64,000 nt of DNA, from contig NZ_KI391954.1 in the NCBI RefSeq assembly GCF_000185725.2, positions 248,001 through 312,000 on the forward strand, in the 5' to 3' direction. The number at the start of each line of letters is the position of its first letter. Positions within the stretch are counted from its first letter, which is position 1. The translations under genes and the position numbers were made by a program. Shown here piece after piece: positions 18,231 to 26,355 of this stretch. The notes under the pieces were generated by a model that saw only the letters and a list, made by a program, of their open reading frames with translations, was not told the DNA's origin and did not search any database. The stretch is from Segniliparus rugosus ATCC BAA-974. GTDB lineage: Bacteria; Actinomycetota; Actinomycetes; Mycobacteriales; Mycobacteriaceae.

Positions 18231-21200
18231 CTAGTGCAGCTTTGACGGGTCGGTCTCCCAGGAAGAGCCCGCGACACCGGACCCGAGCGGGCCGGGGTTG
18301 GCCAGTCCGGAGCGCGTGACCGTCTCGGTCGTCACCTCGGCGGGCAGGCCTTGCTCGCGGGGGATGAGGCGTTGTGCCTTGCCCCAGTCCACGCCCAAGG
18401 CTCCCTTGAGATAGGTGGGCATCGTGACGGCGTGCGCCACGGACTCGACGATGCCGCCGGGCCCGCCGCCGAAAGCGTCCATCCACGGGCGGAACGCCGA
18501 GTCGGTCACCCGGTCCGGGGAGATGTGGTACTTGGGCAGCTCGATGACGCCGTTGCGATAGCCGAAGGGCCGCATGCAGGGGAAACCGAGCCCATCCTCC
18601 CAATCGGCGAAGACAGGGTCCGTCCGTCCGACGACCTGCTGCAGGGTGGCGAGTTTGGGGACCCTCGGCGGGGTGAGCGCGATCCACTGGCTGGGGCCGG
18701 GGAGGTCGAGGCGCACCTTGACCCGCACCGCCTTCGCGTTCTTCGGGATATCGCCAAGGCGCAGATCGCGCCAACCCGGCGCGCGGTCGGCCGCGATCAT
18801 GGCGACCGAAGGGCCTTGCGCCTTGTTCTTCGACGGGTCGTCGTGGAGATCTCCCCCGCTTGCGGGGGAGAATTCGAGCTGCACCGCGCTCGTCGGGAAG
18901 TAGCCCACTGCCGCCAGCGTTATGAGAGCAGGGTTCTCGGGGAGCCGGTACCAGCGGCTGGTCAGCTCCGCGAGCGGCGGGACCGCGCCGGCCGCGCCCG
19001 CGCTCTGCCCGGTGGCGCTGATGACCAGCGGCGTCGCCTTCGGGTCGAGGCCGAAGCCGATCAGGTCGGCGGGGTCGGCGGGCGGGACCGGATGGAGCGG
19101 ATCGACCGTCGGCCCGACATCGGGCAGGTTCGCCTGGGCCAAGAGGCTCTCGGTGTTTTGATCGTGCGGGGTCGTGATGGCGAAACCTCGCGCGCCTTCG
19201 CCGAGGAGGGCGTCCGCCGCGCTGCCGGAGTCCGAGACCGGGCGCAGGATCGACTTTTGCGGATCCGTGTCCACGAGCACCGCGTCCGCGAGGCCGCATT
19301 CGCCTCGGCCCGCGACGGCGGAGACGCTCCGCGCGCCTGTGCTGTAGCTGACCGTCGCGGCCTGGACCGATGTGGCCCCGAGCTCGACGACGAGGGTCAG
19401 GAGCGCGCCGATCAGGATGCCCGAGGCGATGAACCGGCGGTCCAGCAGCACGCGGCCGAGCCGCCCGCCGTTGCCGAAGAGATGCAGGAAGAACGCCACC
19501 GCAAGGGCGAGGCCGCCGAGGTAGTAGAAGACGGTGCCGAGGCTGACTCCGAACCGGATCGCCGTGGTCCGGAACGGAGCGCCGTAGCCAGCCGGGTACC
19601 ACCAGTCGTTCGGCGCGGTGTAGGTCAGGCCGATCAGGAAGAGCAGCGCCGCCGCGTACACCGCGCGAGTGCGGGCGGTGGCGATGGCCAAGACCGCCGC
19701 CGCGCCGGCCGCGACGACTGCGGCCCCGAGCCCGGCGAACGCGCCGAAGTGGTGCGTCGGCTTCGTCGGGGTGAGCATCAGACAGAGCAGTCCGACGAAC
19801 GTGAGGCCGACGATCCTGCGGGTGGGCCCCACTCGCAGATCCAGCCGGGCGTGCCGTCCGAGCCGCGCGGTGATCGCCGCGCGCCAGAGGATCCCGGCGA
19901 CGACAACGAGCACGAGCAGCATGATGAGCATCGGGAAACGACGGGAGAACGCGCCGTCCGGGGAGAATCCCATGAGCCCTTGGTAGCGGGCGATCTCCTC
20001 GTACCAGTGCAGCCGGGGGCCGACCACGATCTTCGCCGCCGTCGCCGCGCGGAACGCCCCGTAGGAGATGCGCCAGAACCCGATCAGGCTCACCGAGCAG
20101 AACGCGGCTGCGATGGGAGCGAGGATCGCGGCGTACGCAAAGACCACGTGGCCGCGACCGCTGCCGGGCATAAGCCGCGCCGCCTTCTCCTTGAACAGGC
20201 GGAGCAACGGCCGCGCGGCGAGGATCGCGGTGAAGTACACCATCGCTCCGGTGGGGCCGCAGGTCAGCGTGGCCGACGCGGTGATCCCGGCGAGACCGAT
20301 CGGCAGGAGCCTGCGGGCGGTGATCCCGTGCTCGACCAGCGCCCAGGTGCCGAGGACGCCGAGCGCGATCCACGACTCCGGGCGCAGCCCGTTGTCGTAC
20401 GCGAGCACGAAGCAGAGGAACACGAGCGCGGCGGACCAGCCGCCGATCAACGCGGCCGCCTTCGAAGTCTGTCGCAGCAGCCTCGGCAGGACGAACCGGG
20501 AGAGAACGATCCACGTGCCGAGGTTCACGAACAGCGTGGGCAGGCGCAGCCACGGACTGGAGACTCCGGTCTCCGTCATCAGCTTGATGATCTGGTAGAA
20601 CCAGCCGACCGGATCGTCGGGCGCGCCGAAGTAGCGGTAGTAGTTCGCGATGTAGCCGCCGTCTTTGGACGCTCTGGCCATGGTGGCCAGGTAGTTGTCG
20701 TCCGGGGTGTTCGCGCCGATGACATGCCAGACCGCCAGCGCCGAGGCGACCACCGCGTCCGCCGGCCGGGGCGTGAGCAGCAGCCGCCATGGGATCGGCC
20801 GCCGGCTCGGTCCGCGCCGGTCGCCGAGCGCGAGCGCGATGAGCGAAATCAGGAGCAGGACCGAGGTGGCGACGAGCACGCCGAGCTTGAGCGGGGTCGG
20901 TTCGGTGAGGAAGCGGGAGTCGACGACGGCGTTCGCCCGGAGCCCGGCGAGCGCCTGGTCGTCCCGCGCGCCGGAGAGGTCCGTGTAGAACCCGACGATC
21001 TGCGGGCGAAGGTTGGCCCCCGTGCGATGGACGGACACGGCGGGGGCCCCGTGCGCTTCGACGGCGGTCTCGCTCCGTGTGGAGCGCACGACGAGCGCTT
21101 GGCAGCCGGGGTCCGCGAATTTCGCCGCGTCGGCGGTGACCAGTGTCTCGCCCCGCAGGACGACTTGGAGGCTGCGCGCCCCTTCCGGGCCGACCACGCG

Positions 21201-21533
21201 GACGACGAGCCCCCGCGTGGTCGCGAGCGAGGAACTCGCGGGAATGGTGGAGAAGATCGTCGTGTCGCCGGGCGCGGCGGCCTTGTCCGCCACGACGCGG
21301 CACGGGACGCGCAGGTCGAAGGATTCGGGGAAATACGACAACAACGGCGCGTTCGTGTTGCCGACCACTCGGCTCGGCCAGGTCAGCGCGGCTGTGCGCT
21401 CCTTGACGGGCAAGAACGGGACGGCGACGGCTCCGAGCACCGCCAACACGCCTGCGAGGAGCGCGACGACAAGGGCTGCGGGCGGGCGCTTCGGCTGGTC
21501 GGGCGAGGACAGGGACGATGTTGACACGGACAT
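18231..21533 (-). CDS. arabinosyltransferase of the EmbA/B/C family
   Basis: This 1100-residue GT-C enzyme transfers arabinofuranose from decaprenyl-phosphoarabinose in building arabinogalactan or lipoarabinomannan. It has a first membrane helix (about 20-40), a large extracytoplasmic loop, the catalytic Asp pair in ANTPDDNYLATMARA (278-279), further membrane helices to about residue 720, and the C-terminal carbohydrate-binding region (DWEDGLGFPCMRPFGY). The segment SSPWLRLP has Leu329 where Mycobacterium Emb proteins usually have Met (WMRLP), the ethambutol hot-spot. Only one emb gene is here; the usual embC-A-B cluster and aft/ubiA neighbours are absent. Assignment among EmbA, B and C is not possible by eye. 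Confidence 0.92.
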   Translation of the reverse strand: MSVSTSSLSSPDQPKRPPAALVVALLAGVLAVLGAVAVPFLPVKERTAALTWPSRVVGNTNAPLLSYFPESFDLRVPCRVVADKAAAPGDTTIFSTIPASSSLATTRGLVVRVVGPEGARSLQVVLRGETLVTADAAKFADPGCQALVVRSTRSETAVEAHGAPAVSVHRTGANLRPQIVGFYTDLSGARDDQALAGLRANAVVDSRFLTEPTPLKLGVLVATSVLLLISLIALALGDRRGPSRRPIPWRLLLTPRPADAVVASALAVWHVIGANTPDDNYLATMARASKDGGYIANYYRYFGAPDDPVGWFYQIIKLMTETGVSSPWLRLPTLFVNLGTWIVLSRFVLPRLLRQTSKAAALIGGWSAALVFLCFVLAYDNGLRPESWIALGVLGTWALVEHGITARRLLPIGLAGITASATLTCGPTGAMVYFTAILAARPLLRLFKEKAARLMPGSGRGHVVFAYAAILAPIAAAFCSVSLIGFWRISYGAFRAATAAKIVVGPRLHWYEEIARYQGLMGFSPDGAFSRRFPMLIMLLVLVVVAGILWRAAITARLGRHARLDLRVGPTRRIVGLTFVGLLCLMLTPTKPTHHFGAFAGLGAAVVAAGAAAVLAIATARTRAVYAAALLFLIGLTYTAPNDWWYPAGYGAPFRTTAIRFGVSLGTVFYYLGGLALAVAFFLHLFGNGGRLGRVLLDRRFIASGILIGALLTLVVELGATSVQAATVSYSTGARSVSAVAGRGECGLADAVLVDTDPQKSILRPVSDSGSAADALLGEGARGFAITTPHDQNTESLLAQANLPDVGPTVDPLHPVPPADPADLIGFGLDPKATPLVISATGQSAGAAGAVPPLAELTSRWYRLPENPALITLAAVGYFPTSAVQLEFSPASGGDLHDDPSKNKAQGPSVAMIAADRAPGWRDLRLGDIPKNAKAVRVKVRLDLPGPSQWIALTPPRVPKLATLQQVVGRTDPVFADWEDGLGFPCMRPFGYRNGVIELPKYHISPDRVTDSAFRPWMDAFGGGPGGIVESVAHAVTMPTYLKGALGVDWGKAQRLIPREQGLPAEVTTETVTRSGLANPGPLGSGVAGSSWETDPSKLH

Positions 21534-21589
21534 TGATCGTACGTTGGAATCTGGCTGCGCGGGACGCGCCGCGCTTTCGGAAATTTCGC

Positions 21590-21595
21590 TAGGCT
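21590..21595 (+). promoter_or_regulatory. -10 box for leaderless aldo/keto reductase mRNA
   Basis: TAGGCT, 6 nt before the GTG start at 21602. Confidence 0.55.
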
Positions 21596-21601
21596 GGCTA
21601 A

Positions 21602-22447
21602 GTGACTGTTCCAGTTCTTACTCTCAACGACGGCAAAACCATCCCCCAGCTCGGCTTCGGCGTGTGGCAGGTCCCCGACGACGTGGCCGAGCCCGCCGTG
21701 GCCAAAGCCCTTGAAGTCGGGTACCGGCATATCGACACCGCCGCCGTGTACCTCAACGAGCGCGGCACCGGAAGGGCTCTCGCGAAATCGGGAGTGCCGC
21801 GCGAGGAGCTGTACGTCACGACGAAGCTGTGGAACGCGGACCAGGGCTACGACAGCACCCTCAAGGCGCTGGACGCGAGCCTCGAACGCCTCGGCCTGGA
21901 CTATGTCGACCTGTACCTGATCCACTGGCCGCTGGCGAAGAAGGGCTTGTTCGTCGACACCTTCCGCGCGTTCCAGAAGGCCAAAGAGGACGGTAAGGTC
22001 CGCTCCATCGGCGTGTCCAACTTCCAGGAGCCGCAGCTGCGCCAGGTCGTCGAGGAGACCGGAGAGACGCCGGTCCTCAACCAGGTGGAGCTGCATCCGC
22101 ATTACGTCCAGGCCGCGCTGCGCGAGGTCCACAAGAAGCTCGGGGTCGCGACCGAGGCGTGGAGCCCGCTCGGCAAGATCCGGGTCGGCGAGGAGCTCGA
22201 CCCTGCGATCAAGCAGATCGCCGAATCCGTCGGCAAGTCCCCGGTCCAGGTGATCCTGCGCTGGCACTTGCAGCTGGGCAACATCGTCATCCCGAAGTCG
22301 CAGACGCCCGAGCGCATCGCGGCGAACTTCGAGGTTTTCGACTTCGAGCTCACCCCGGAGCAAGTGGCGCGGATCAGCGGCTTGCCGGAGGAGCCGAAGC
22401 TGGGCCCGGAGCCTGACGAGTTCGACTTCGACGGCTGGCCAGCCTGA
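21602..22447 (+). CDS. aldo/keto reductase (Rv2971/DkgA-like)
   Basis: This 281-residue NADPH-dependent oxidoreductase reduces aldehydes or ketones; members include 2,5-diketo-D-gluconate reductase and the mycobacterial methylglyoxal-detoxifying homologue Rv2971. The (alpha/beta)8 signatures are GYRHIDTAAVYLNERGTGRAL (catalytic Asp and Tyr), DLYLIHWPLAKKG (His), and VIPKSQTPERIAANFEVFDF at the C-terminal cofactor site; the catalytic Lys lies in YVTTKLWN. The start is GTG 21602, fixed by a -10 box. A strong terminator follows the stop by 27 bp. Confidence 0.92.
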   Translation: MTVPVLTLNDGKTIPQLGFGVWQVPDDVAEPAVAKALEVGYRHIDTAAVYLNERGTGRALAKSGVPREELYVTTKLWNADQGYDSTLKALDASLERLGLDYVDLYLIHWPLAKKGLFVDTFRAFQKAKEDGKVRSIGVSNFQEPQLRQVVEETGETPVLNQVELHPHYVQAALREVHKKLGVATEAWSPLGKIRVGEELDPAIKQIAESVGKSPVQVILRWHLQLGNIVIPKSQTPERIAANFEVFDFELTPEQVARISGLPEEPKLGPEPDEFDFDGWPA

Positions 22448-22474
22448 CCGCCCAGACGGCGATCTCCTTCGCTC

Positions 22475-22509
22475 AGCGGCCCGGCAGGGGACACCCCTGC
22501 CGGGCCGCT
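22475..22509 (+). terminator. Rho-independent terminator of the aldo/keto reductase gene
   Basis: A perfect 16 bp stem (22475-22490 with 22494-22509) and a 3 nt loop, followed by CTTATT. Confidence 0.88.
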
Positions 22510-22537
22510 CTTATTCCCGGCGTGATTGGATGAAGAG

Positions 22538-23065
22538 ATGAGCATTGCAACCCAGACCGCGACTCTGCACACCAACCGCGGCGACATCGTCGTCGAGCTC
22601 TTCGGCAACCACGCCCCGAAGACGGTGGCGAACTTCGTCGGCCTTGCCTCCGGCGAGAAGGAGTACACCGAAGAGAACGCCTCCGGCGAGCTGGAGGGCC
22701 CGTTCTACGACGGCTCCGTCTTCCACCGGGTGATCGACGGCTTCATGATCCAGGGCGGCGACCCCACCGGCACCGGCAGGGGCGGCCCCGGCTACCGCTT
22801 CGAGGACGAGTTCCACCCGGACCTCAAGTTCGACAAGCCGTACCTTTTGGCCATGGCGAACGCGGGCCCCGGCACGAACGGCTCGCAGTTCTTCATCACC
22901 GTCGACGCGACCCCGCACCTGAACCGTCGGCACACGATCTTCGGCGAGGTGGTCGACGAGGCGTCCAAGAAGGTGGTGGACGCGATCGCGACCACCGCGA
23001 CGGACCGCAACGACCGTCCGGTCGACGCGGTCATGATCGAGCGGGTGACCGTCCAAGAGGCCTGA
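22538..23065 (+). CDS. ppiA: cyclophilin-type peptidyl-prolyl isomerase
   Basis: The 175-residue cytoplasmic cyclophilin catalyses cis-trans isomerisation of X-Pro bonds. The active-site elements are intact: [15 protein letters not shown] (catalytic Arg, Phe, Met, Gln), [17 protein letters not shown] and [14 protein letters not shown] ten-residue insertion ([13 protein letters not shown] region) near residues 40-52 is typical of actinobacterial PpiA. The ATG at 22538 is preceded by the weak ribosome site GAAGAG. A second in-frame ATG-like codon upstream (22526) would add only four residues. Confidence 0.94.
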   Translation: MSIATQTATLHTNRGDIVVELFGNHAPKTVANFVGLASGEKEYTEENASGELEGPFYDGSVFHRVIDGFMIQGGDPTGTGRGGPGYRFEDEFHPDLKFDKPYLLAMANAGPGTNGSQFFITVDATPHLNRRHTIFGEVVDEASKKVVDAIATTATDRNDRPVDAVMIERVTVQEA

Positions 23066-23090
23066 TCGCGCCACTGCGAGGAACAGCAAG

Positions 23091-23126
23091 ACGGGAGCCG
23101 AGTGTCCTAGGACACTCGGCTCCCGT
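23091..23126. terminator. 36 bp perfect palindrome: ppiA terminator or operator
   Basis: The two 18 nt halves are exact reverse complements with no unpaired loop, centred on CCTAGG. As RNA it would make a strong hairpin ending in a short ATTC. Its right edge touches the -10 box TATTCT (23126-23131) of the following hydrolase gene, so it also occupies the -35 region of that promoter. Confidence 0.75.
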
Positions 23127-23131
23127 ATTCT
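23126..23131 (+). promoter_or_regulatory. -10 box for leaderless hydrolase mRNA
   Basis: TATTCT ends 7 nt before ATG 23139 and begins on the last base of the upstream palindrome. Confidence 0.5.
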
Positions 23132-23138
23132 TGCCCGT

Positions 23139-24029
23139 ATGAGCGTTCCGACGTTGTACTTCACATTCCAGGGCGACCGGCTCGCTTACACCCGGCAGGG
23201 CTCGGGGTCTCCGGTGCTCTTCTTCTCCAATATGGGCTCCACGAAAGAGTCATGGGTCCAACAAGCCGAGGCGTTGCGCGACAAACACGAGGTGATCTCG
23301 CTCGACCATATCGGGCTTGGCGAGTCGGACATCCCGAGCTCCAGCTACTCCGTGGAGAAATACGCGGCGATGCTGTCGGCGTTCATCGACCATCTCGGCT
23401 TCGACCGGATCTCCGTCGTGGGGAACTGCATGGGGAGCGCGATGATGCTGCTCCTCGCCGATCGGAGGCCGGAGAAATTCGACAGAATGGTCATCATCAA
23501 CCCGGCGAGCGCGCAGACGCTCGGCAGGGGAGCCGTCGGCAGGCTCTCGCGTGTGCTCGCGATATTCCCCCGCCCGATAATCTGGCTGTCGCGCTTGTTC
23601 TGGGTTCCGAAGCTGTTCGGCAGGTTCGTGGTCGCGCTGCAGTACGCGCCGCGCGGGTGGTGGCGGGGGCTGGTCCAGCAACCCCCCGGAGCGGAAGCCA
23701 TCGCGGCCACCTGGAACACGCGGGGCAGGGCTGGCGCGATGATGGAGATCCTCTCCGACCCCGTGCAGCTCGGCCTGGTGGACCGGATCGAGCCGGGCCC
23801 GGACTTTCCGCCGTGCATGGTGGTGTGGGGCGAGTCAAACCATGTGCTCTCGGCGAAGGCCGGACGCGAGCTCAACCGCACGCTGCGCCCGGAGCGGGAG
23901 GTGTTCCTGCCGGGACGCGGCCACCTGCCTATGATGGAGAGCCCCGAGGAGGTCACCGCGCTGATCGACAGTTTCCTCAGCGCGCCCCGGTCGGAGCGGG
24001 CCGGGCGGTCGGTCTCCGCCGAGGCGTGA
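23139..24029 (+). CDS. alpha/beta hydrolase with cysteine in the nucleophile elbow
   Basis: The 296-residue alpha/beta-hydrolase fold is clear: an oxyanion region FFSNMGSTKES, DHIGLGESDIP, a cap domain, and the late GRGHLPMMESPEEV with the catalytic His. The nucleophile elbow reads VVGNCMGS, so Cys97 replaces the usual Ser. The expected acid region reads VVWGESNHVLS, without the normal Asp, so the triad is non-standard. Cys nucleophiles occur in dienelactone hydrolases and PHA synthases, but the overall layout here is of the general hydrolase/haloperoxidase type. The substrate is unknown. The start is fixed by the -10 box. Confidence 0.82.
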   Translation: MSVPTLYFTFQGDRLAYTRQGSGSPVLFFSNMGSTKESWVQQAEALRDKHEVISLDHIGLGESDIPSSSYSVEKYAAMLSAFIDHLGFDRISVVGNCMGSAMMLLLADRRPEKFDRMVIINPASAQTLGRGAVGRLSRVLAIFPRPIIWLSRLFWVPKLFGRFVVALQYAPRGWWRGLVQQPPGAEAIAATWNTRGRAGAMMEILSDPVQLGLVDRIEPGPDFPPCMVVWGESNHVLSAKAGRELNRTLRPEREVFLPGRGHLPMMESPEEVTALIDSFLSAPRSERAGRSVSAEA

Positions 24030-24063
24030 GGCCGGGCCGTCCTTAGCGCTCAGGCCCTGTTGT

Positions 24064-24069
24064 TACAGT
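24064..24069 (+). promoter_or_regulatory. -10 box for the leaderless small gene at 24076
   Basis: TACAGT, 6 nt before ATG 24076. Confidence 0.5.
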
Positions 24070-24075
24070 GATGCT

Positions 24076-24342
24076 ATGAGCGTATGGGGGCGAGGTCTCG
24101 ATGATCGCGGCGCAGAGGAAGGCTCCGAGGTCGTCGAAGGGGACTACAAGCGTTTCGCCGACGGTTGGACCGGTGGAATCGGAACGGGAGGAGCGGGACA
24201 GTCTTCCCCGCCGAAGCTCCCGCCTCCCCAAGGAGGCTTGCCATCGCTTGTGATCGCAGAGGACCCGCTGGCGGAGGAGACGGCGTTCGACAGCGAGAAA
24301 GGCCGCGTGACGGTGCATTTCTCGGCTCCGACTCAGCAGTGA
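24076..24342 (+). CDS. small hypothetical protein
   Basis: The 88-residue product is not recognised. It has a charged N-terminus (MSVWGRGLDDRGAEEGSEV), a Gly/Pro-rich middle (GGIGTGGAGQSSPPKLPPPQGG) and a short beta-prone end (GRVTVHFSAPTQQ). It has no signal peptide or membrane segment. Support for a real gene comes from the leaderless-type promoter at the expected distance and from its position between two convergent genes with no better frame. It ends 30 bp before the stop of the convergent VWA gene. Confidence 0.5.
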   Translation: MSVWGRGLDDRGAEEGSEVVEGDYKRFADGWTGGIGTGGAGQSSPPKLPPPQGGLPSLVIAEDPLAEETAFDSEKGRVTVHFSAPTQQ

Positions 24343-24372
24343 GCGGGAGGTTCGTCTTGCGCTGCGGCCTGG

Positions 24373-26331
24373 TCAGCGCTTGCGCTTCGCCTTGAGGTAA
24401 TCGCCGACGACGGCGGCTCCCAGCCCGTCGGTGGTGGTGGCCACGACGCGTCCGCCGACTCGGCGGGCAACCTGGTCGAGGAAGTGCGCGAGGCCGGGAT
24501 CGTCGCCGAGGCGGACGATGGTGCTCTGCGCGCCGAGCCTCGCCACTTGGTCGAACGCGTCCAGCGTGAGGCGCAGGGTCTCTCGACTGGTGGGGTAGTG
24601 GAAGACCGACTCCCCGTCCCGCTCGTCCAGATGCGCGGTCGGCTCGCCGTCGGTCACGACGAGCACCACCGGCTGCGCGTTCGGATGCCGACGCAAGTGC
24701 TTGAGCGCGAGCAGCAGCCCGTGGTGCAGGTTCGTGCCTTGCTGGTACACGCCGTCGAGCGCGGCGAGTTCGGCCGAGGTGAGCACCTGGGCGGTGCGCC
24801 CGAAACCGATGATCTGCAGGTCGTCGGAGCGAAAGCGCGTCGAGACGAGATGGTTCAGCGCGAGCGCGGTGCGCTTCATCGGCAGCCAGCGGTCCTCGAC
24901 CACCATGGAGAACGACGTGTCCACCAGCAAGGCGACGGCGGCCTGCTGGCGCGCCTCGGTCTCCTGGATTTCGACGTCGTCCACATGCAGCCGGATCGGG
25001 GGCGCGGCGGAGCCCTCCGAGACCGATCGGAGCACGGCGTTGGTGACGGTCTTCGAGATGTCCCACGGCTCAAGGTCGCCGAACTGCCAGGGGCGGGACT
25101 GCCCGGTGGGCTCCCCGGCGGCCCCGGCCCGCCGGGTCTCCCTCGCCCCGGCGCGGGCGCCGAGTTCGCCGACCAGATCGCGGAACGCGGCCTGGCCGAG
25201 CTGGCGCATCGCCTTGGGGGAGAGCCGCCACTGCCCGTCCGCGCCCCGGTCTAAGAAGCCCTGCTCGAGCATGGCCCGCTCCAGCTCGGACAGTTGGCGC
25301 AGATCCTCCACCGCGTCCTCGCCGAGCTGGCGTCCGAGCGCGTCGAGGTCGACATCGTCCACCCTGGCCCCGTCGTAGCCCTGGGAGAGCGCGTCGGTGA
25401 GCTGCTCAAGCTCCGCCACGTCCGCCATCGCACGGGCTCCGTCGCCGAGGCCGAGCGGGGTGTCGCCGTCGAAATCCTCGCCGCCATGCCAATCCTCGCC
25501 GGGCCGGGCGTTTTCCAGGTGCCGGTTGAGCTGGTCGAGCGCGTTCCCGAGTTCGGGCGTGCCGAAAGCCTGCTGGGCCAGCGCGTCGAGCTCGGCGCGC
25601 TGTTCGGGGGAGAGGCTGTTGCGCAGCCGCCGGGCGGCTGCGGCCCGTTTCGCGAGGACGTCGATGAGTTCTTCGATGTTGCGGGGGCTTTCGGGGAACA
25701 GCCTGCCGTGTTCCGCCATGAACGAATGGAAGTCGTCGGAGACGTCCTGGCCCCGCGCGTGCTTGTCGAGCAGCGCGTTGAGGTCGGCGAGCATGCGCCG
25801 CACGTGGTCGCGGACCTCGGGGTCGTCCGCCTCCTGCAACCACTGCTTCATGCCGTCGAAGTATTGGTCGAGCATCTCCTGGCCGAGCAGCTGGCCGATC
25901 TTCTGATAGGCCTGTTGCGCCTTTTGGCTGCGCCAGCGGTAGCTCTTCAACTGCTGGACGGCCTTGGCGGGGGAGGAGTCGAGCGCCATCAGCTCCATTT
26001 CCTGGAAGCGCGCCGCGTCGTCCAGCGCCCGCGCCAGCTCCTTGCGCTCCTCCAGGATCGCTTCGTCCAAAAGGTCTTTGACCTCTTGGAGCGTGCCGCC
26101 GAGGTTGTGCTTGGCGAGCAGCTCGCGTCTGCGCCGATGCGCCCCGGCGGCGAGGTCGTCGAGCCCCTTGCGCCCGCGCAGCCCTCTGCGCATCAGCTCG
26201 GAGAGCGCTCGGCGCGGCGAGGAGCCCGCCATGACCTGGTCGCCGACCTGGGCCAACGCCTCACGAAGGTCCACCGGAGGGGCGAGCGGGTCGGGCCCTC
26301 CGGTGTAGCGGCCATACCTCGAATTACCCAT
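24373..26331 (-). CDS. VWA-domain protein of a MoxR/VWA pair (Rv0959-like)
   Basis: The 652-residue cytoplasmic protein has a long helical N-terminal region (about residues 60-400) and a C-terminal von Willebrand A domain with the metal-ion site LLVDTSFSMV (DxSxS), followed by ALKHLRRHPNAQPVVLVVTDGEPT. It corresponds to the VWA partner of mycobacterial Rv0958/Rv0959. These pairs are thought to remodel or insert metal cofactors into protein targets by chelatase-like chemistry; the target is unknown. It lies 24 bp downstream of the MoxR gene. The start is ATG 26331 with a weak GAGG. Confidence 0.85.
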   Translation of the reverse strand: MGNSRYGRYTGGPDPLAPPVDLREALAQVGDQVMAGSSPRRALSELMRRGLRGRKGLDDLAAGAHRRRRELLAKHNLGGTLQEVKDLLDEAILEERKELARALDDAARFQEMELMALDSSPAKAVQQLKSYRWRSQKAQQAYQKIGQLLGQEMLDQYFDGMKQWLQEADDPEVRDHVRRMLADLNALLDKHARGQDVSDDFHSFMAEHGRLFPESPRNIEELIDVLAKRAAAARRLRNSLSPEQRAELDALAQQAFGTPELGNALDQLNRHLENARPGEDWHGGEDFDGDTPLGLGDGARAMADVAELEQLTDALSQGYDGARVDDVDLDALGRQLGEDAVEDLRQLSELERAMLEQGFLDRGADGQWRLSPKAMRQLGQAAFRDLVGELGARAGARETRRAGAAGEPTGQSRPWQFGDLEPWDISKTVTNAVLRSVSEGSAAPPIRLHVDDVEIQETEARQQAAVALLVDTSFSMVVEDRWLPMKRTALALNHLVSTRFRSDDLQIIGFGRTAQVLTSAELAALDGVYQQGTNLHHGLLLALKHLRRHPNAQPVVLVVTDGEPTAHLDERDGESVFHYPTSRETLRLTLDAFDQVARLGAQSTIVRLGDDPGLAHFLDQVARRVGGRVVATTTDGLGAAVVGDYLKAKRKR

Positions 26332-26355
26332 ACAGCCTCGCGTTACTCATGCTGC

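Noticed and set aside
18851-18870. Strong hairpin CTCCCCCGC-TT-GCGGGGGAG inside the arabinosyltransferase gene
   Set aside because: It lies in conserved coding sequence with no U-tract and far from any gene end, so a terminator or switch is not supported.
18351-21524. Very long open frame on the plus strand opposite the arabinosyltransferase, and similar long frames opposite the VWA/MoxR genes (25294-27882) and ppc (60725-63349)
   Set aside because: They mirror high-GC codon-position bias of the real gene, have Arg/Gly/Pro-rich compositions with no motifs, and lack promoters or ribosome sites.
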